NCBI GenBank assembly: GCA_027919835.1
Contig: JANVFP010000014.1
Location: 992,001-1,056,000 of the forward strand
Reading direction: 5' to 3'
Source of the DNA: Lentinula raphanica
Taxonomy: Eukaryota; Basidiomycota; Agaricomycetes; Agaricales; Omphalotaceae
Length of the DNA stretch: 64,000 nt
Shown: piece after piece, positions 1-11,300 of the stretch
Position numbering within the stretch: the first letter of the stretch is position 1
How the letters are laid out: every line of letters begins with the position of its first letter
Program-made: the position numbers and the translations under genes
Notes under the pieces: model-generated
Told to the model about the DNA's origin: nothing
Databases searched by the model: none
What the model saw: the letters and a program-made list of their open reading frames with translations, nothing else

Positions 1-939
1 GCACTGTGTCCGACCATAGCAGCAATATCATCATAATGAGGAAAAGGGCTTTTGCGAAAAGGGCGAGCTTTCGGATGTCCCTATTTATAAATCAGACCAG
101 AGAAAAAAATAGCTATAGTTGACACTAACCTGGAGATATGCATCCCAAACTTGATCAGTTGCGATCACCATATTGCGGGCATGATCCCAACCAAAACCTG
201 ACAGTGTTCGAAGCTTTGCAACGATCTTGAACTCGGCTTTGAACTTTGTAGAATTTAATGATATATAAGAACCTCAATAAATTATGACAAAAAAACATAC
301 ACGGGTCCACCGGGATTTTACTTGAGCACTCTTGAAGTGAAATCCCAATGTCACAAGATGAGCAGCTCCCTGGGTATAGACTTTGTTCTTGAAATTGTTT
401 TCTGACATGAGACCATCCTCCTTGGACTTTACAAGAAAGGCAATAAGAGCTGCCTCAGAAGAAAAGTTCCAAGTAGCACGATCTGGGACAGATAACATAG
501 AAGTAGAAACAGTAGTAGATGTAGAGGGAGGAGTGAAGGCAGTTTGAGTAGAAGATGCAGGATTATCTGGAACAGGGGCTGCTGGTATCACTGTGGGATG
601 ACTGAGGCTACGGTTGTGCTTCATTAACTGTAATCACATCAGTGCATGCAAAAAATCACAAGAAAATATACACACAAAGCGCAATCGTTCTTTGAGCTCA
701 TCATTTGTATAGCTCTGATGTCCAAGAGCTACAAGATGTTGCCCAAGAGAGGTCCACACAGCTGCAGAAAAGACATTCCGAGTGCGGTTGTGCTCCTTCT
801 TGACTTGATCAAGGTAATTGATTATGGAATCATCAACTTGTTGAGTCCAAACAGCTTGAGTACCAAGATCAGGAGTCCCAGATGCAAGAACATTAGCATT
901 AGAGACCGGAGCATGGTCTGAAGGAGCAGAAGTGGCCAT
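1..939 (-). CDS. Myb/SANT-like domain protein (partial at window edge)
   Basis: Spliced model: exons 939-676, 627-301, 243-130 and 80-<1, all with GT-AG introns (donors GTGTGT, GTATGT, GTTAGT) and a continuous frame; it runs off the left edge. The ATG at 939 opens the reading MATSAPSDH; an upstream in-frame ATG at 1050 is possible. Two Trp-anchored helical segments repeat (VWTQQVDDSI... in exon 1 and TWNFSSEAAL... in exon 2), followed by a third segment (FGWDHARNMVIATDQVWDAY) that is typical of fungal Myb/SANT-like DNA-binding proteins. In PIF/Harbinger transposons such a protein helps recruit the DDE transposase to DNA. It points away from the element terminus at 1157-1174, so I read it as the accessory gene of that transposon; the transposase would lie left of the window. 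Domain call from motif recognition only. Confidence 0.7.
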
Positions 940-1177
940 TGAGGATAAAAGAATGTGGGGGAAGGAAGAAAGAAAGCAAAAAAACAAGCCAAATATGCGC
1001 CGATTATGCTCGCAGATACTTATCGATAGCACTTTGATGCGACGGGCCATCCGAACAGTCCAGGTTTTTCGTCGGTAAAATATTTTTATTAACGGTAACT
1101 AAGATCGTGAAATTACAACCTAAAAAGGAAAGATTTGACGGTTTTTAAAAAACCTCGGGCATCCGAACAGGCCCTAA
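1..1177 (-). mobile_element. PIF/Harbinger-type DNA transposon, right end
   Basis: Read on the minus strand from outside, the sequence is TTA followed by GGGCCTGTTCGGATGCCC (1174 down to 1157). A 3-bp TTA/TAA duplication next to a GGGCCTGTTCGG-type terminus is characteristic of PIF/Harbinger elements. A degenerate second copy of the motif (ccatccgaacag) sits at about 1046-1058, as a subterminal repeat. The Myb/SANT-like gene fills the rest. The left terminus and the matching TAA duplication lie outside the window, so the assignment rests on one end plus gene content. Confidence 0.6.
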
Positions 1178-1950
1178 TTCTTCGATCAACTTATACCTTG
1201 TCAGTACGTGGACTCGGATGTCTTGCAAGAATTTTTGACAAGGCCAAACCCTAGCTGAGAGAGGGCTTCGAATTCAATGGGTGCGCGGATGGTCAGCAAG
1301 AAGATCGTTGAAATAGTACGTATATGTAAATCGACCACGAGCAAGAGCGGGGAAGTTCAGAATGGAATCCAAGGACTAATTTGTTAGAAGATTATCAGTT
1401 TCAGGCGGTTTCGTGGTAGTATCGTAGATTGTGGATTCTGACATACGGTAAGCTGGCGGTATTCATTCGCTCGTACTTCATCCGTTGCAGGAGATTCAGT
1501 CGTTAAAGTGAAGGGATACAACTGAGTAGGCCTACAGATATCAGGGGGATCATAATTCCCACTGCAAGGGAGATGGATCGAGTTCTTCAGTACTTGAATA
1601 CTATCATTGGTCGGAACAGATGGGCTCGGCATGCTCACTCGAGGGATTGACTCTAAGTAGTATAAGCAGTGTCAGCAAATGGATGACAGGATTTGAGCAT
1701 AACCGCTTACATTGGAAGACTCGAGTCTTTGAATCACGTCGATTTGCCAGACCTATCTCGCTCTATCTAATCAAACTCTGTCCCTATCCCTCCATAGTCG
1801 AGCCAATGTGTCTTGAGTCTGTGCTTCGCACAAAAAAGTACGAGACAGTGACCACCTGCTGCTATATTTTGTGATATTCGTTTCGTCAGCGGCGGTATCT
1901 TCACTGTGAGCTGAATAGCTGCAATGAGAATCGCATGCTGGAGCTTCAAG
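1178..1950. other. intergenic, no recognised gene
   Basis: Only short unrecognisable open frames (for example minus strand 1638-1384, 84 codons) lie here, downstream of the F-box gene and outside the transposon end. I see no domain or RNA gene; it probably contains the 3' UTR of the F-box gene. Confidence 0.5.
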
Positions 1951-3693
1951 TTAGTAACACGATGTGTGTTCCTCCGGATCCTCGTCATCGAGTGAATCTC
2001 GAAAGATACAGATACCCTCCAAATCTGCTGGTGTCGTGTCTGTATCGTCGATGAGATGGACATCAACGCAATTCAGTTTCACGGCTCCGGTCCTCGATCG
2101 ACCTGAGAGGAAGTCCTCCCCAATAAAGCGGAGATCAGCTTGAGAAAGGTTCAGAGCCCGTATACGCAGCTTTTGAAGGCGCGGACAGGGGAGACAAGAT
2201 AAACAAGGGCCCTCGAGAGAAGTGGCAGTGCATGTACTGAGTGATGTTTTATGCACATGTTTCGTGGAACCTGGAAAGGGGACGACAGTACTGGGTAACA
2301 TTGCACGTAGTACGTCTATGGGCTTAGGCATCATGACCAGTTCCAGTGATTCAACAAGAGGCATGGATGAGAAGAGATTCCGGAACGTATCGGTACGGGC
2401 TTCGACTCCTTTGAGTGTGATTTCTCGAGCGGACGGAAAGAGAGCTGATTGTGGAGGATTGATAGAAGTTTCGAGGCCGGCGATCAGCTGAAGTATCTGG
2501 TCAGCTTCGACAACGTCAATATCGCCGGGGTGAGTGGAATCTTCAAGTAAGAGTTGACGGATATTGGGAGCATGTATATTTTGCAGGATGTAGCAACCCT
2601 CGAGAGCTGATCTATATCCTATCCTGATATACTCTAGGAGTGGAAGTTCGACTGACTTGGTATTTGCGATGCGTTTAAGATCGTGCGTGTCGACTTTTCG
2701 TGACCGATCTTTATGGTCAGTTGCAAGGCCTGAGCTCCTAATGATGAGGGACCTCAGCTTCGGACAAGATTCTAGCAGATTGCGGAACTGGGACTGTGTA
2801 GGGAGAACATCGTAGGAATGTGATGAGAGCTCGAGAGAGGTAAGTGGCGGGTTGCAGAGTGCTAAGCTCGACCATGCTACATGAACTCCTCGAAGAGTGA
2901 GGTTTCGCAATAAAGGAAAGATGCGACCGTGATGAGGTTGGAGACGTTCCAGAGAACTGAAAAGTTCTGGGGATTTCAAACTTCGGGGCTCGAACGTTGG
3001 TGAATGACTGATATAATCGTTGCATCGCATGAGAGTGAGCGACTCCAGTAGAGGCGCACCCTTGGTCAATGGCCTGTCTAAGATGCAAAGCACGGTGTAC
3101 ATGGGAGCCCATGTATCTGTCAGGACGTCCAAAGATCGCCAGCGAGGCAGATGAGGGAGCAGGAGAGAAAATATCAATCGCAGGTCATCCGCTGAAAAAG
3201 GCGGAACATATTCTGAAGAGTTGGACAATTCAGTGATCCTGTTGTCCAAAATCTTAGGGTCTTCGCATATAGCTGGTAAGGAAGATGGGAAAACATACTC
3301 TGGTTCAGCAAAGTCCCAATCAGGGTCTCGGGCATCGAGAAGAATATTCAGAGGATACTTCCTCGAAAGGGAAAGATACGAGATGATGTGAGAGAGATCG
3401 AGATGCTTCTGCTGGCGAGGTCCGGTATCGTCTATAGAACCAAGTGTGATGCAAATGTTGGTCCATAATGCAGCCGTACCCTGAGCGACGTTCCTCCAGT
3501 GCCTACAAACAGCTGAGTACTTCAACGGTGTTTTTACGCTGTTGGAATTGAAGAGAGGAACTTCTTGCCCGATGCTGTCAACCGAGTCATGAGGTTCTGG
3601 AGGTGGGTGTGAATCGAGAAGGAAGATATAAGAGAGCAACTCGTTAGGAAGCGAGTGGATAGGTGATTGACGGTAAACGGGAGTTGCCCACAT
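1951..3693 (-). CDS. F-box domain protein (580 aa)
   Basis: Single-exon frame of 580 codons, ATG at 3693, TAA at 1951. The N-terminus has an F-box: SPIHSLPNELLSYIFLLD at about residues 10-27 and then YSAVCRHWRNVAQGTAALWT at about 60-80, the usual Agaricomycete layout in which a Ser/Pro/Asp-rich insert separates helix 1 from the CRHWR helix. The rest has weak leucine-rich-repeat-like periodicity (LESLTLMRC, LRNLTLRGVHV, LTSLELSS, LRSLIIRSS), as expected of a substrate-recruiting surface. Such proteins bind Skp1 in SCF ubiquitin ligases; the target cannot be told. The family is hugely expanded in mushrooms, so a specific ortholog cannot be named. Confidence 0.9.
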   Translation of the reverse strand: MWATPVYRQSPIHSLPNELLSYIFLLDSHPPPEPHDSVDSIGQEVPLFNSNSVKTPLKYSAVCRHWRNVAQGTAALWTNICITLGSIDDTGPRQQKHLDLSHIISYLSLSRKYPLNILLDARDPDWDFAEPEYVFPSSLPAICEDPKILDNRITELSNSSEYVPPFSADDLRLIFSLLLPHLPRWRSLDVLTDTWAPMYTVLCILDRPLTKGAPLLESLTLMRCNDYISHSPTFEPRSLKSPELFSSLERLQPHHGRIFPLLRNLTLRGVHVAWSSLALCNPPLTSLELSSHSYDVLPTQSQFRNLLESCPKLRSLIIRSSGLATDHKDRSRKVDTHDLKRIANTKSVELPLLEYIRIGYRSALEGCYILQNIHAPNIRQLLLEDSTHPGDIDVVEADQILQLIAGLETSINPPQSALFPSAREITLKGVEARTDTFRNLFSSMPLVESLELVMMPKPIDVLRAMLPSTVVPFPGSTKHVHKTSLSTCTATSLEGPCLSCLPCPRLQKLRIRALNLSQADLRFIGEDFLSGRSRTGAVKLNCVDVHLIDDTDTTPADLEGICIFRDSLDDEDPEEHTSCY

Positions 3694-4707
3694 AGCGCTT
3701 ATTTCTTGGGGGAAGTGGGCGTCCTATGAACTTGATTATGAGCAACCAGCAAACGGGAAAAGGCGGAGTCGCTGCTAACCATTTATTTATAAGTATCCGT
3801 GTCTGACTATCTTCAATGTTCATGCGAATTTTTGAAGCAGATCATATCGGGGCCAACTGAGTAGTCTTATTGTTATTTCGTTCAAAGAAATTCAAAGGGA
3901 GACAAAAGACTTGGTTCGAATACCATCCGCCTCTTGGCTCATGACGACCTGGAAGGAAGTGAAAAAGGTTAGAAGGACGATTGCTCGTGGGGTCAAATTT
4001 GAAGGGAAGTAGATACGATACCTTTAAGCGCAACATATACGAAAAGTTCAAGGGAAAAATCAATGTCATCGAGTACATGTTGATTCAACCGGACGTTCTG
4101 TAAAACTGACTACCAAAACGATCCAAACAAAGAGAAAGGCAAATCAGGATCAACATCAATCTCGAGATTCATTTTCCCGCGTGGCAGAGTCGCCCGACAT
4201 CCGGACGGGGTGTTAACAGGGTGTTAATCACAAACTAAAGTCCTAAAACGGCCTGACGATATGGGTCGATATGGGGCTATCTCAAGGCATCTCTCCGACG
4301 TTCATCAGGGCCTAGCAACTCACTGCAACTCATTTCCACTCTTGGCCAGTCTTTAGCCTCTTAGCAAGCCCCAACAGTTCCTGTTACCTGTAGGCCGTGG
4401 CACGAGGTTATCAGAATACCCAATCAGAATCTTGTCTCGTCGCGAGCGCTGTACATGAATGAGAAAACTACTAGAAAACAATCGCATTCGAGGATACACA
4501 GAGTATGAGATAGGTTTTAGGTGTGAGCTCCTATGTGCTGAAACGTACATACTTACATGAAATGATGATACACGACAAAGTAGAGAACCGACAGGAAATG
4601 AGAAAGCAAACAAACAGGGTCCGTTGAAGGATTTTATAACCGATATAGATACACACAAATAAACCTGCTGAAACCGACATCGAGTGAACATGCTCGGGTC
4701 AAAGCCC
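3694..4707. other. intergenic, no recognised gene
   Basis: About 1 kb between two minus-strand genes, carrying the F-box promoter and the 3' region of the Zn2Cys6 gene. I see no convincing ORF; a short direct repeat gggtgttaa occurs twice near 4207-4227. Confidence 0.5.
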
Positions 4708-7700
4708 TTACGGCGAAGGGACACTAAGCTTCGGGAAGCCAGAGTGGACACCGCTGCCATTCGAACCTTGCCCGATATCGATTCCACTCCCTGGAGTCGA
4801 TGCAGGCACCTGCTGAGCGCGGATGAACTCCGGGGTGAACATTTGAGCGACATCGACCCCTCCAAGTCCGTTGTCGCCAAACATGTTCATCATATCGACA
4901 TGAGACAAGTAAAGTTGCGAGCTCAAGTCCATTGCGGAAGGGTCCAGAAATGATTGTGAGGATGGAGACTGTTGTTGTTGGTTTTCAGTTCCGTTGGTAC
5001 CGAAAGAACCGTTGGCGGTGGAAATGGATACGACGCCGTTCGGAGGTGAGATCTGAGGTCCGGACTGGTATGTCGCTGGCTTTGGAGGATCCATGAAGAA
5101 GTCGGAAGGAGAGAAAGCTTCGGGGCTGCTGTTATCAAGCTGGGAGGGGGAATCGCCACTTTGACTTCCCCTAGTGGCCGAAGACAGAGTTTTTTTGCGC
5201 ACCGGCCTAATCCAAGCAGGTCGACTATCATTTTGAGGCGCATCAGGCCTAGTGGGTTCCAATGGAATTTGAGTTACTGTCGGATTCAAATCCCTCAGTT
5301 GACAGAAAGGAAAAAAAAAACAAGCCACATACATCGACAGAATTCTTCCAGAAGATCTCCAGAGCGAATACCACAAACGTAACGTCCGCTGAACCTACGG
5401 AGCAAAGCGACACAAGATCGCAATGCATCAAGACCGGGTGATATGAGCGGCTGCATCACATCTGACTTGCAATTGAGGAGGATAGCAACCAACGTCCTTC
5501 CCGCTTGGGTCAATTGATGGATGACATGGACACCATCTACATGGACAAGTTCAGCGCACGTTATATTGAGAGGAAAAAGGGTAGGGAAGAAAAGAGAAAA
5601 GAAACTCACAATAAGTCATCAAACCCTTACCAGCGATATAGACATGAGCGGCAATAATTTTTAGGGCAGACGCATGGGCAGACATCATTGCATCCCTTTC
5701 CTCGTTGCTCTGTTTTTGCTTTTGATCCTCGTCGCCGTTCATTCGTTCGGCCACTCGTTTCGTAAATCGATGTCTGTAGATGAGCATTCGCACAAAATGT
5801 TCTGCGCAGTGGAGTCTCTGAGCCTGCGTAACGCGGATAGTATCGTCACTGGCGAGCGTTTCAGGAGAATGAGCCCAATACGGCGGGATGCTTCTGTTAA
5901 TTTCGTCCAACAGTGCTTCCTCGTCTCGTAACTCGCTGAAGATCTTCATGCCTGTTAGCATAGCAGTGGCTCGAGCGAGAAACGGTGAAGATGATTGATG
6001 GATGGGCGGGACATCGGTAACAGATTCCAAGACAGCCATGATTCGAATAGCTGAAATGAATGCAGTCATCCGGCACTCAGTTCCAAGCGGAGGAACACCA
6101 AGACCGTCCTTCGTGATGAATTCATCGTCCACCGCAGCTGGCTCCCCCACGTCACAATCCCTAAGACGGATGATAGGAGGCCGACCAAAGTGTGCCGAAA
6201 GCTGTTTATCCCAGAGATATACACACCAGAACGTGCGTTTTCGAATCTCATCTTCGATGGGGTCGAATAAATCATACGTATCTGCAGACCTGTGTAGTCC
6301 AGCGTCGATAGACACGGTGACCGCTTCAGAAAGGAGTGCGGCAGCTCGAGATAGCCGTCCAAGACCGACGGCATATACTGCAGCTACAAGGTCGGCTTGA
6401 ATGGTGTACAGGGTTGGTTGGTCAGCAATCGGCAGCGTGCGAAGTCGCCCGAGTAACTCAAACCAATGAGTCCCGGCTGATATACCGTCTGTGGGATTGG
6501 CGCGAACTCTGGGATCGTCCATATGTCGTGAAGCCAGGCAGCAAATGGCCACAATGAAAGTTGCGAAGCCAGGTTCACCCCATTTTTGCGGGTTTCCGTA
6601 GTCCTGATGTAAGAGGATAGAGTTAAGGGTTGAAGGCGGAACACCAAAGCGGAAAAGGTTGAGAACGTACCGATAGGAAACTTGGGATATGAAGGAAGGG
6701 TAGAATGTAGTATGACGTGGAAAGGTAACATTGAACGAGACTAGTAGAGAAGAAAGAAAACGAGATTAGCACGCGAAGAAGAATGAATGCGAAATTGGTA
6801 CCTGTCCATGAGATCTGGAGGTATGACAGAGGTAATCATTCTCCACAGAGTCTGCGGATTAACGTCTGTTCTCCGGAGGCCACGGTTGGGGAACCAATCG
6901 AGATTGACGGCTGAAGCATCAGAAGGGGAGGTCTTTGAAGGAACTGTGGAGGTAGACGTGACTGAATCGGGTGTCTTGCGTTCAATCAGAAGATCGAGCA
7001 AAGGAAGCCCTGAAGTTTCTCCTTGCCATCTAGTATAGCCTTCATCGTCAAAATAGAGGTAGGAAGCAGTCAGAGAAAGTTTCGAAGCTTCCTCTGTAAG
7101 TTGTTCGGTATTGAAAGCATTCTGACCGTTATAGAAGCCACCCATGAACGACTGAAAAGAACTCAAGGGGCTTGATTGCTGCATATCATCCGGTTTGGAT
7201 TCGGGTGTGAAATGAGTGGATGGGTTTGTGAGAGGAAAAACATGCAAGGACGGCGGGGGGATCCCTGAAGGATAGCTAGGAAACATGAATGGTGCAGCGG
7301 TAGATGAGTTTGATTGATCAGATTGCGGAGGGTTCAGAGGATTGGGTACTGGATTACCGCCTGCAGCAAATACTGCGGGTGGGATTGCCTGAATCAAAGT
7401 TTCGAGATGATGCATTCGGTCTTCGAGTGTTGCTGTACGTCTATTTGAATTCTTGAGTGAGTCGCGCGCACGACTACCACGATAGAGGAAGACATACTTG
7501 GATTTATGAGGATGTGTCCTCTTTCCGGGTTCTTCGAAGGTACAGGCAGAACTCGCTGTTAAACAAGCCTGGCAAGGATGTCCTTCGTCACACTTGATCC
7601 TCCGACGTCTATAGCAGTGATTGAGAGTCCATTCGACCCCATGTAAACTTATAAGCTTACCGACATCGGTCGCATGCTCTGAGGATAGAGGTAAGAACAA

Positions 7701-7812
7701 GATAGCGCATGAGTGATTAGACTCACCGGCTCAGCTTGAATCTCCTCTCCTTAAGGATAGAGGAACTAGGTTGTTCTGCAGCAGCAGAATCGGCAGTGGT
7801 AATTGGAGGCAT
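4708..7812 (-). CDS. Zn2Cys6 fungal transcription factor with fungal_trans domain
   Basis: Eight-exon model: 7812-7727, 7678-7661, 7608-7498, 7440-6802, 6740-6671, 6603-5610, 5536-5333, 5276-4708; 897 codons with stop, every junction in frame. The start [12 protein letters not shown] is taken because it leads directly into the zinc cluster [20 protein letters not shown], which is assembled across exons 1-3 through an 18-nt micro-exon (7678-7661). The cluster ends at ...SSACTF and is followed by a basic linker and a short coiled coil ([20 protein letters not shown]). The central region (exons 5-6) matches the fungal-specific transcription factor domain: [16 protein letters not shown], then [20 protein letters not shown]. 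The C-terminus is Ser/Pro/Gln-rich. A nuclear DNA-binding regulator of the xylanolytic-activator-like class; targets unknown. The 57-bp intron 7497-7441 and the acceptor at 5277 are the least certain choices. Confidence 0.88.
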
Positions 7813-8384
7813 AACGGTCGCACAGGGTTAAGAGGTGTAGGGGGGCTTAAGCAATAAGGTCCAGGAACATGAGAAATGATTTAAGTACACTTGAGAGTGC
7901 TATCAAGTGATCGTGGGTTCCGAAAGCTCGAGAGAAGAATCAAAGATTGGTGAAAATGCCAAACGCAAAGAAGTTGAGAGTTCCAGGATGAGTGTCGAAT
8001 GTCGTCGAGGAAAACGATTTTCGAAGTTAGTCATGTGTTATCAACTTTTTGAGAGCGTTAATCCGATCCGATTTTCCGAATTACCCGAACCAATAACACA
8101 GCGAAGAAATCAAGAAAGTAGCTGAAGCAGCCAGCTCTGTATCACTATCTACAAATAACAATAAGTCTTGCAAGTAACGATGTAAAAAGTTGCAGGAGTC
8201 CATTCCACGAGCTTAAAGAAAGAGAGAGAGTCAAGTATTAACGAGAAAGTAGGTAGAAAGTTAAGAACTGTAGTAGATATTGGATCCGGAAACAAAAAAA
8301 GCACTGTAAATATATGTCTACTGTCTGCAAACATGCCCATCCATGTACACCTGAGAGTACAACACAATTCGACTGAGCAGACTG
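7813..8384. other. intergenic, no recognised gene
   Basis: Separates two genes on the minus strand: the promoter of the Zn2Cys6 gene and the 3' flank of the P4-ATPase gene. No ORF or RNA gene that I can support. Confidence 0.5.
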
Positions 8385-11300
8385 CTATAGCGCTCGTCCT
8401 CCTTGCCAAGACACATCCGACACACCCGAGATCGCGCTAGCCCGCCGGTCGTCATCATATTGGGAGTATTGGGAGTATTGAGATTGTCTGACAGTCTGAG
8501 CATCGAAGCCTTCTTCTGACCCAAACTGACTGGGATACTGCTGATTATAATACGGTGTAAGCGTCTGACCTTGCTCATGTCCTGGTGGCTGTGGTGCTGG
8601 ATGGCGATGTTGAGAGACTGAGGCAGCAGCATCATCTTCTGCAGTGAAGTAGTCGTACGAGGCCGCACTTGCTGACCGTTGGCCATGGCTGACGTCACTG
8701 TAACCAGGACTGCCTAAAGGTGGACTGCGAACTCGCATTTCATATGACTGAGGACTGAGCGGTGGATTATGTGCTCCACCACTCAATCGTCTCGTCAGTT
8801 CTCCCACAGCTCCAGGAAGCATGAGAGTCGAGGTTGGTGAACGTTGCTGCGGCAGGAGATGAGACGGAAGGTTCGGTGGAGATGTTTGTGCTATCGTCCT
8901 CATGGTCGCAAGACTCGATCTTCGACTTGGTGGTGTGCTTGTGATGGTGCCGTCGGAGTACTTGTATTTGGGTGAAGGAAGAGGTGAAGGTGGTGGGAGA
9001 TCGGATGCCGAATAATATGAAGCTCTCGAGGGTCCATCCGGTAAGATTGTTGAGGGTGGTATCAAGACGTCATCGGTAGCGTATGCATATTGAACTGGAG
9101 TAGTCATTGATGTTTCCTCAGCGATATCGGTTAACGGAGGTGTATCCAGATACGTTGGTCTAAGACCCATTCCTCCAGTGCCAGGACTGGATGTCATAGT
9201 CGGCTCGTAGGGATTTTGCGATATTTCCGATGCAGAGCGGTTGTGCGAGTCGTGGAACATAGGCGCGGCTTCGATAGTATTGGCACTGATCTCCTTTCTG
9301 CTCTTTCCCTTCCGATGACCAATACCCAGTTGATCTTTGAGATCACCGCGAACCCAGGATTCCCTAACAATATCTTTGTCAAGTGGTAGGTACGCAGAGT
9401 TTACAAACTTGATAAGGAATCGAGGAGCTGCCAAATCGTATGAGCATTCGCTACATAACAACAAAGACACCAAAGAACTTACCAAGTGCCACGATGGCAG
9501 AGAATATGACTGTTGTCCAGAAAGTCAGCTCGCCGAATAAAATGATGACCTCGTTGATGAAGTCTGAGCTGAAAAAGAACGAATACACCGTGATCCACAA
9601 CAACATGACAATGGTCGACCCGAAGATTACTATCCAGGTAATGACAGTCCAGCTACAAAGAATCATCAACGACAGTACCATGATAGTGAGGTTTTGAGAA
9701 CTTACTAGTGAGTATTGATTCCCACATACGAATTCGCGGCCAGAATAGCCGCCACTGAAGCTGTTGTACCAAAATCCGATAGTGACTCGATTGTTTTGCC
9801 ATTCCATGATACAGCAATCCCGAGCGTCCAGACCAGATAGGGAATGAAGAAAACGACGACCGACTGATACAATCCATCGCCCATGTATAGCCAGAACTTC
9901 GTCCTGGTGTATTCCAAGCTGCGGATGCCTCGAACGTATAACTGAGGAAAGGCAAGAGCTGCTTTGGCATTGAGGTCCTGATCAAAGGCTGCAGAAGAGG
10001 TCTTGAGAACGCGAGAAGAGATAGTAGAAAAAGAGGACTTTACCACCCATGACGATGACGGGCAATGATGTGAATACAGTATTGTACAGTACAATGAAAC
10101 TATATTGGTACAGATATGTTGCATCGAAACTGGGTTGAACAATTCTTTCATTAGTGACATATCATTCACTAAACTGGAAGAAATTTCACCTGTTGAACGG
10201 CAAAAACCAAAACATAGCAAAAGTCCAAATAACGTTTTTATAGAAGAAGTTAGCATGCATGTCGGCCACACGCTGATAAGACCATCGTCCATGGACCAGC
10301 AGGAGTTTGGTTAGAAATCGGAATTGACCAAAGGCATAATCAGCGGACATCGCGGCTTGGGAACCCTCCAAACCGATTAGTCCGCAACCGATGTTGGCTT
10401 CCTGAATCATGGCGACATCGTTGGCTCCATCGCCTATGGAGAGGGTCATAGCGTTGCGTCCTTCCTTGACCTATTATAATTCAAGACACTCAGTTTACTA
10501 CAGAAGATTACTTAGGGGGATTAAAAGACACTGACCAGCTTGACAGTCAAAGCTTTCTGAGCTGGAGACACTCGACAGCAAACAACGGTCTCGCACTGTG
10601 TGCCAAGATTGAGGAACAGAGGTTTCAGTTCGGGCGTAAGCGCATGTCGGAGAGTATCTCCGTCAATGACAACAGCGAACGCAGCTTTAGCACCGGGGGT
10701 AAAACCGCGTTCCTGAGTAGCTCTTGAGGGAGGACCAAGAACCGAAGCGATTTTGTTCAACCCCGCTTCGATTTGCGCGCGCGCGGCTTCAGCAGAATCA
10801 GCAGATAAGATCATGACATCTGTTTCTTGCTTGAGTAGGTTACAGCTGTAACCTATCTCAATTGCGGTCTGTAGCTTGTCACCTAGAGCAAGAATGGGTT
10901 CAATGAGTACAAGATACCAACTTTTGAACTCGTACCTGTCAGTATCCACAGCTTGATCCCAGCTCGATGCAGAGTCTCGATAGTCTCCGGCACCCCTTCC
11001 TGCAACTTGTCCTCTAAAGCCGTAGCACCCAAGATGTACAAAGAATGTTCTATAAGTTCATTGGCCTTCTCAATCTCCTCATCGCGGTTTTCAACGGCGT
11101 TCGTCGCAGCATCATACGTCCTAGACCACGTGAGATACTCGTCCTCTGCCAATACCCGATAAGCAATACACAGCGTCCTCAACCCTCCGTTTGCGAACGC
11201 TTCCATATCTTTGTTGGTCTGCTCCTTCAAAGTCGGATCGTGATCTGTTGCCAGTCGCGCATAGATGACACTATCTGCACCTTTCGTATATAGCACGAGT

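Noticed and set aside
3842..4078. 78-codon minus-strand ORF between the F-box and Zn2Cys6 genes
   Set aside because: No domain, no splicing partner, composition like non-coding DNA.
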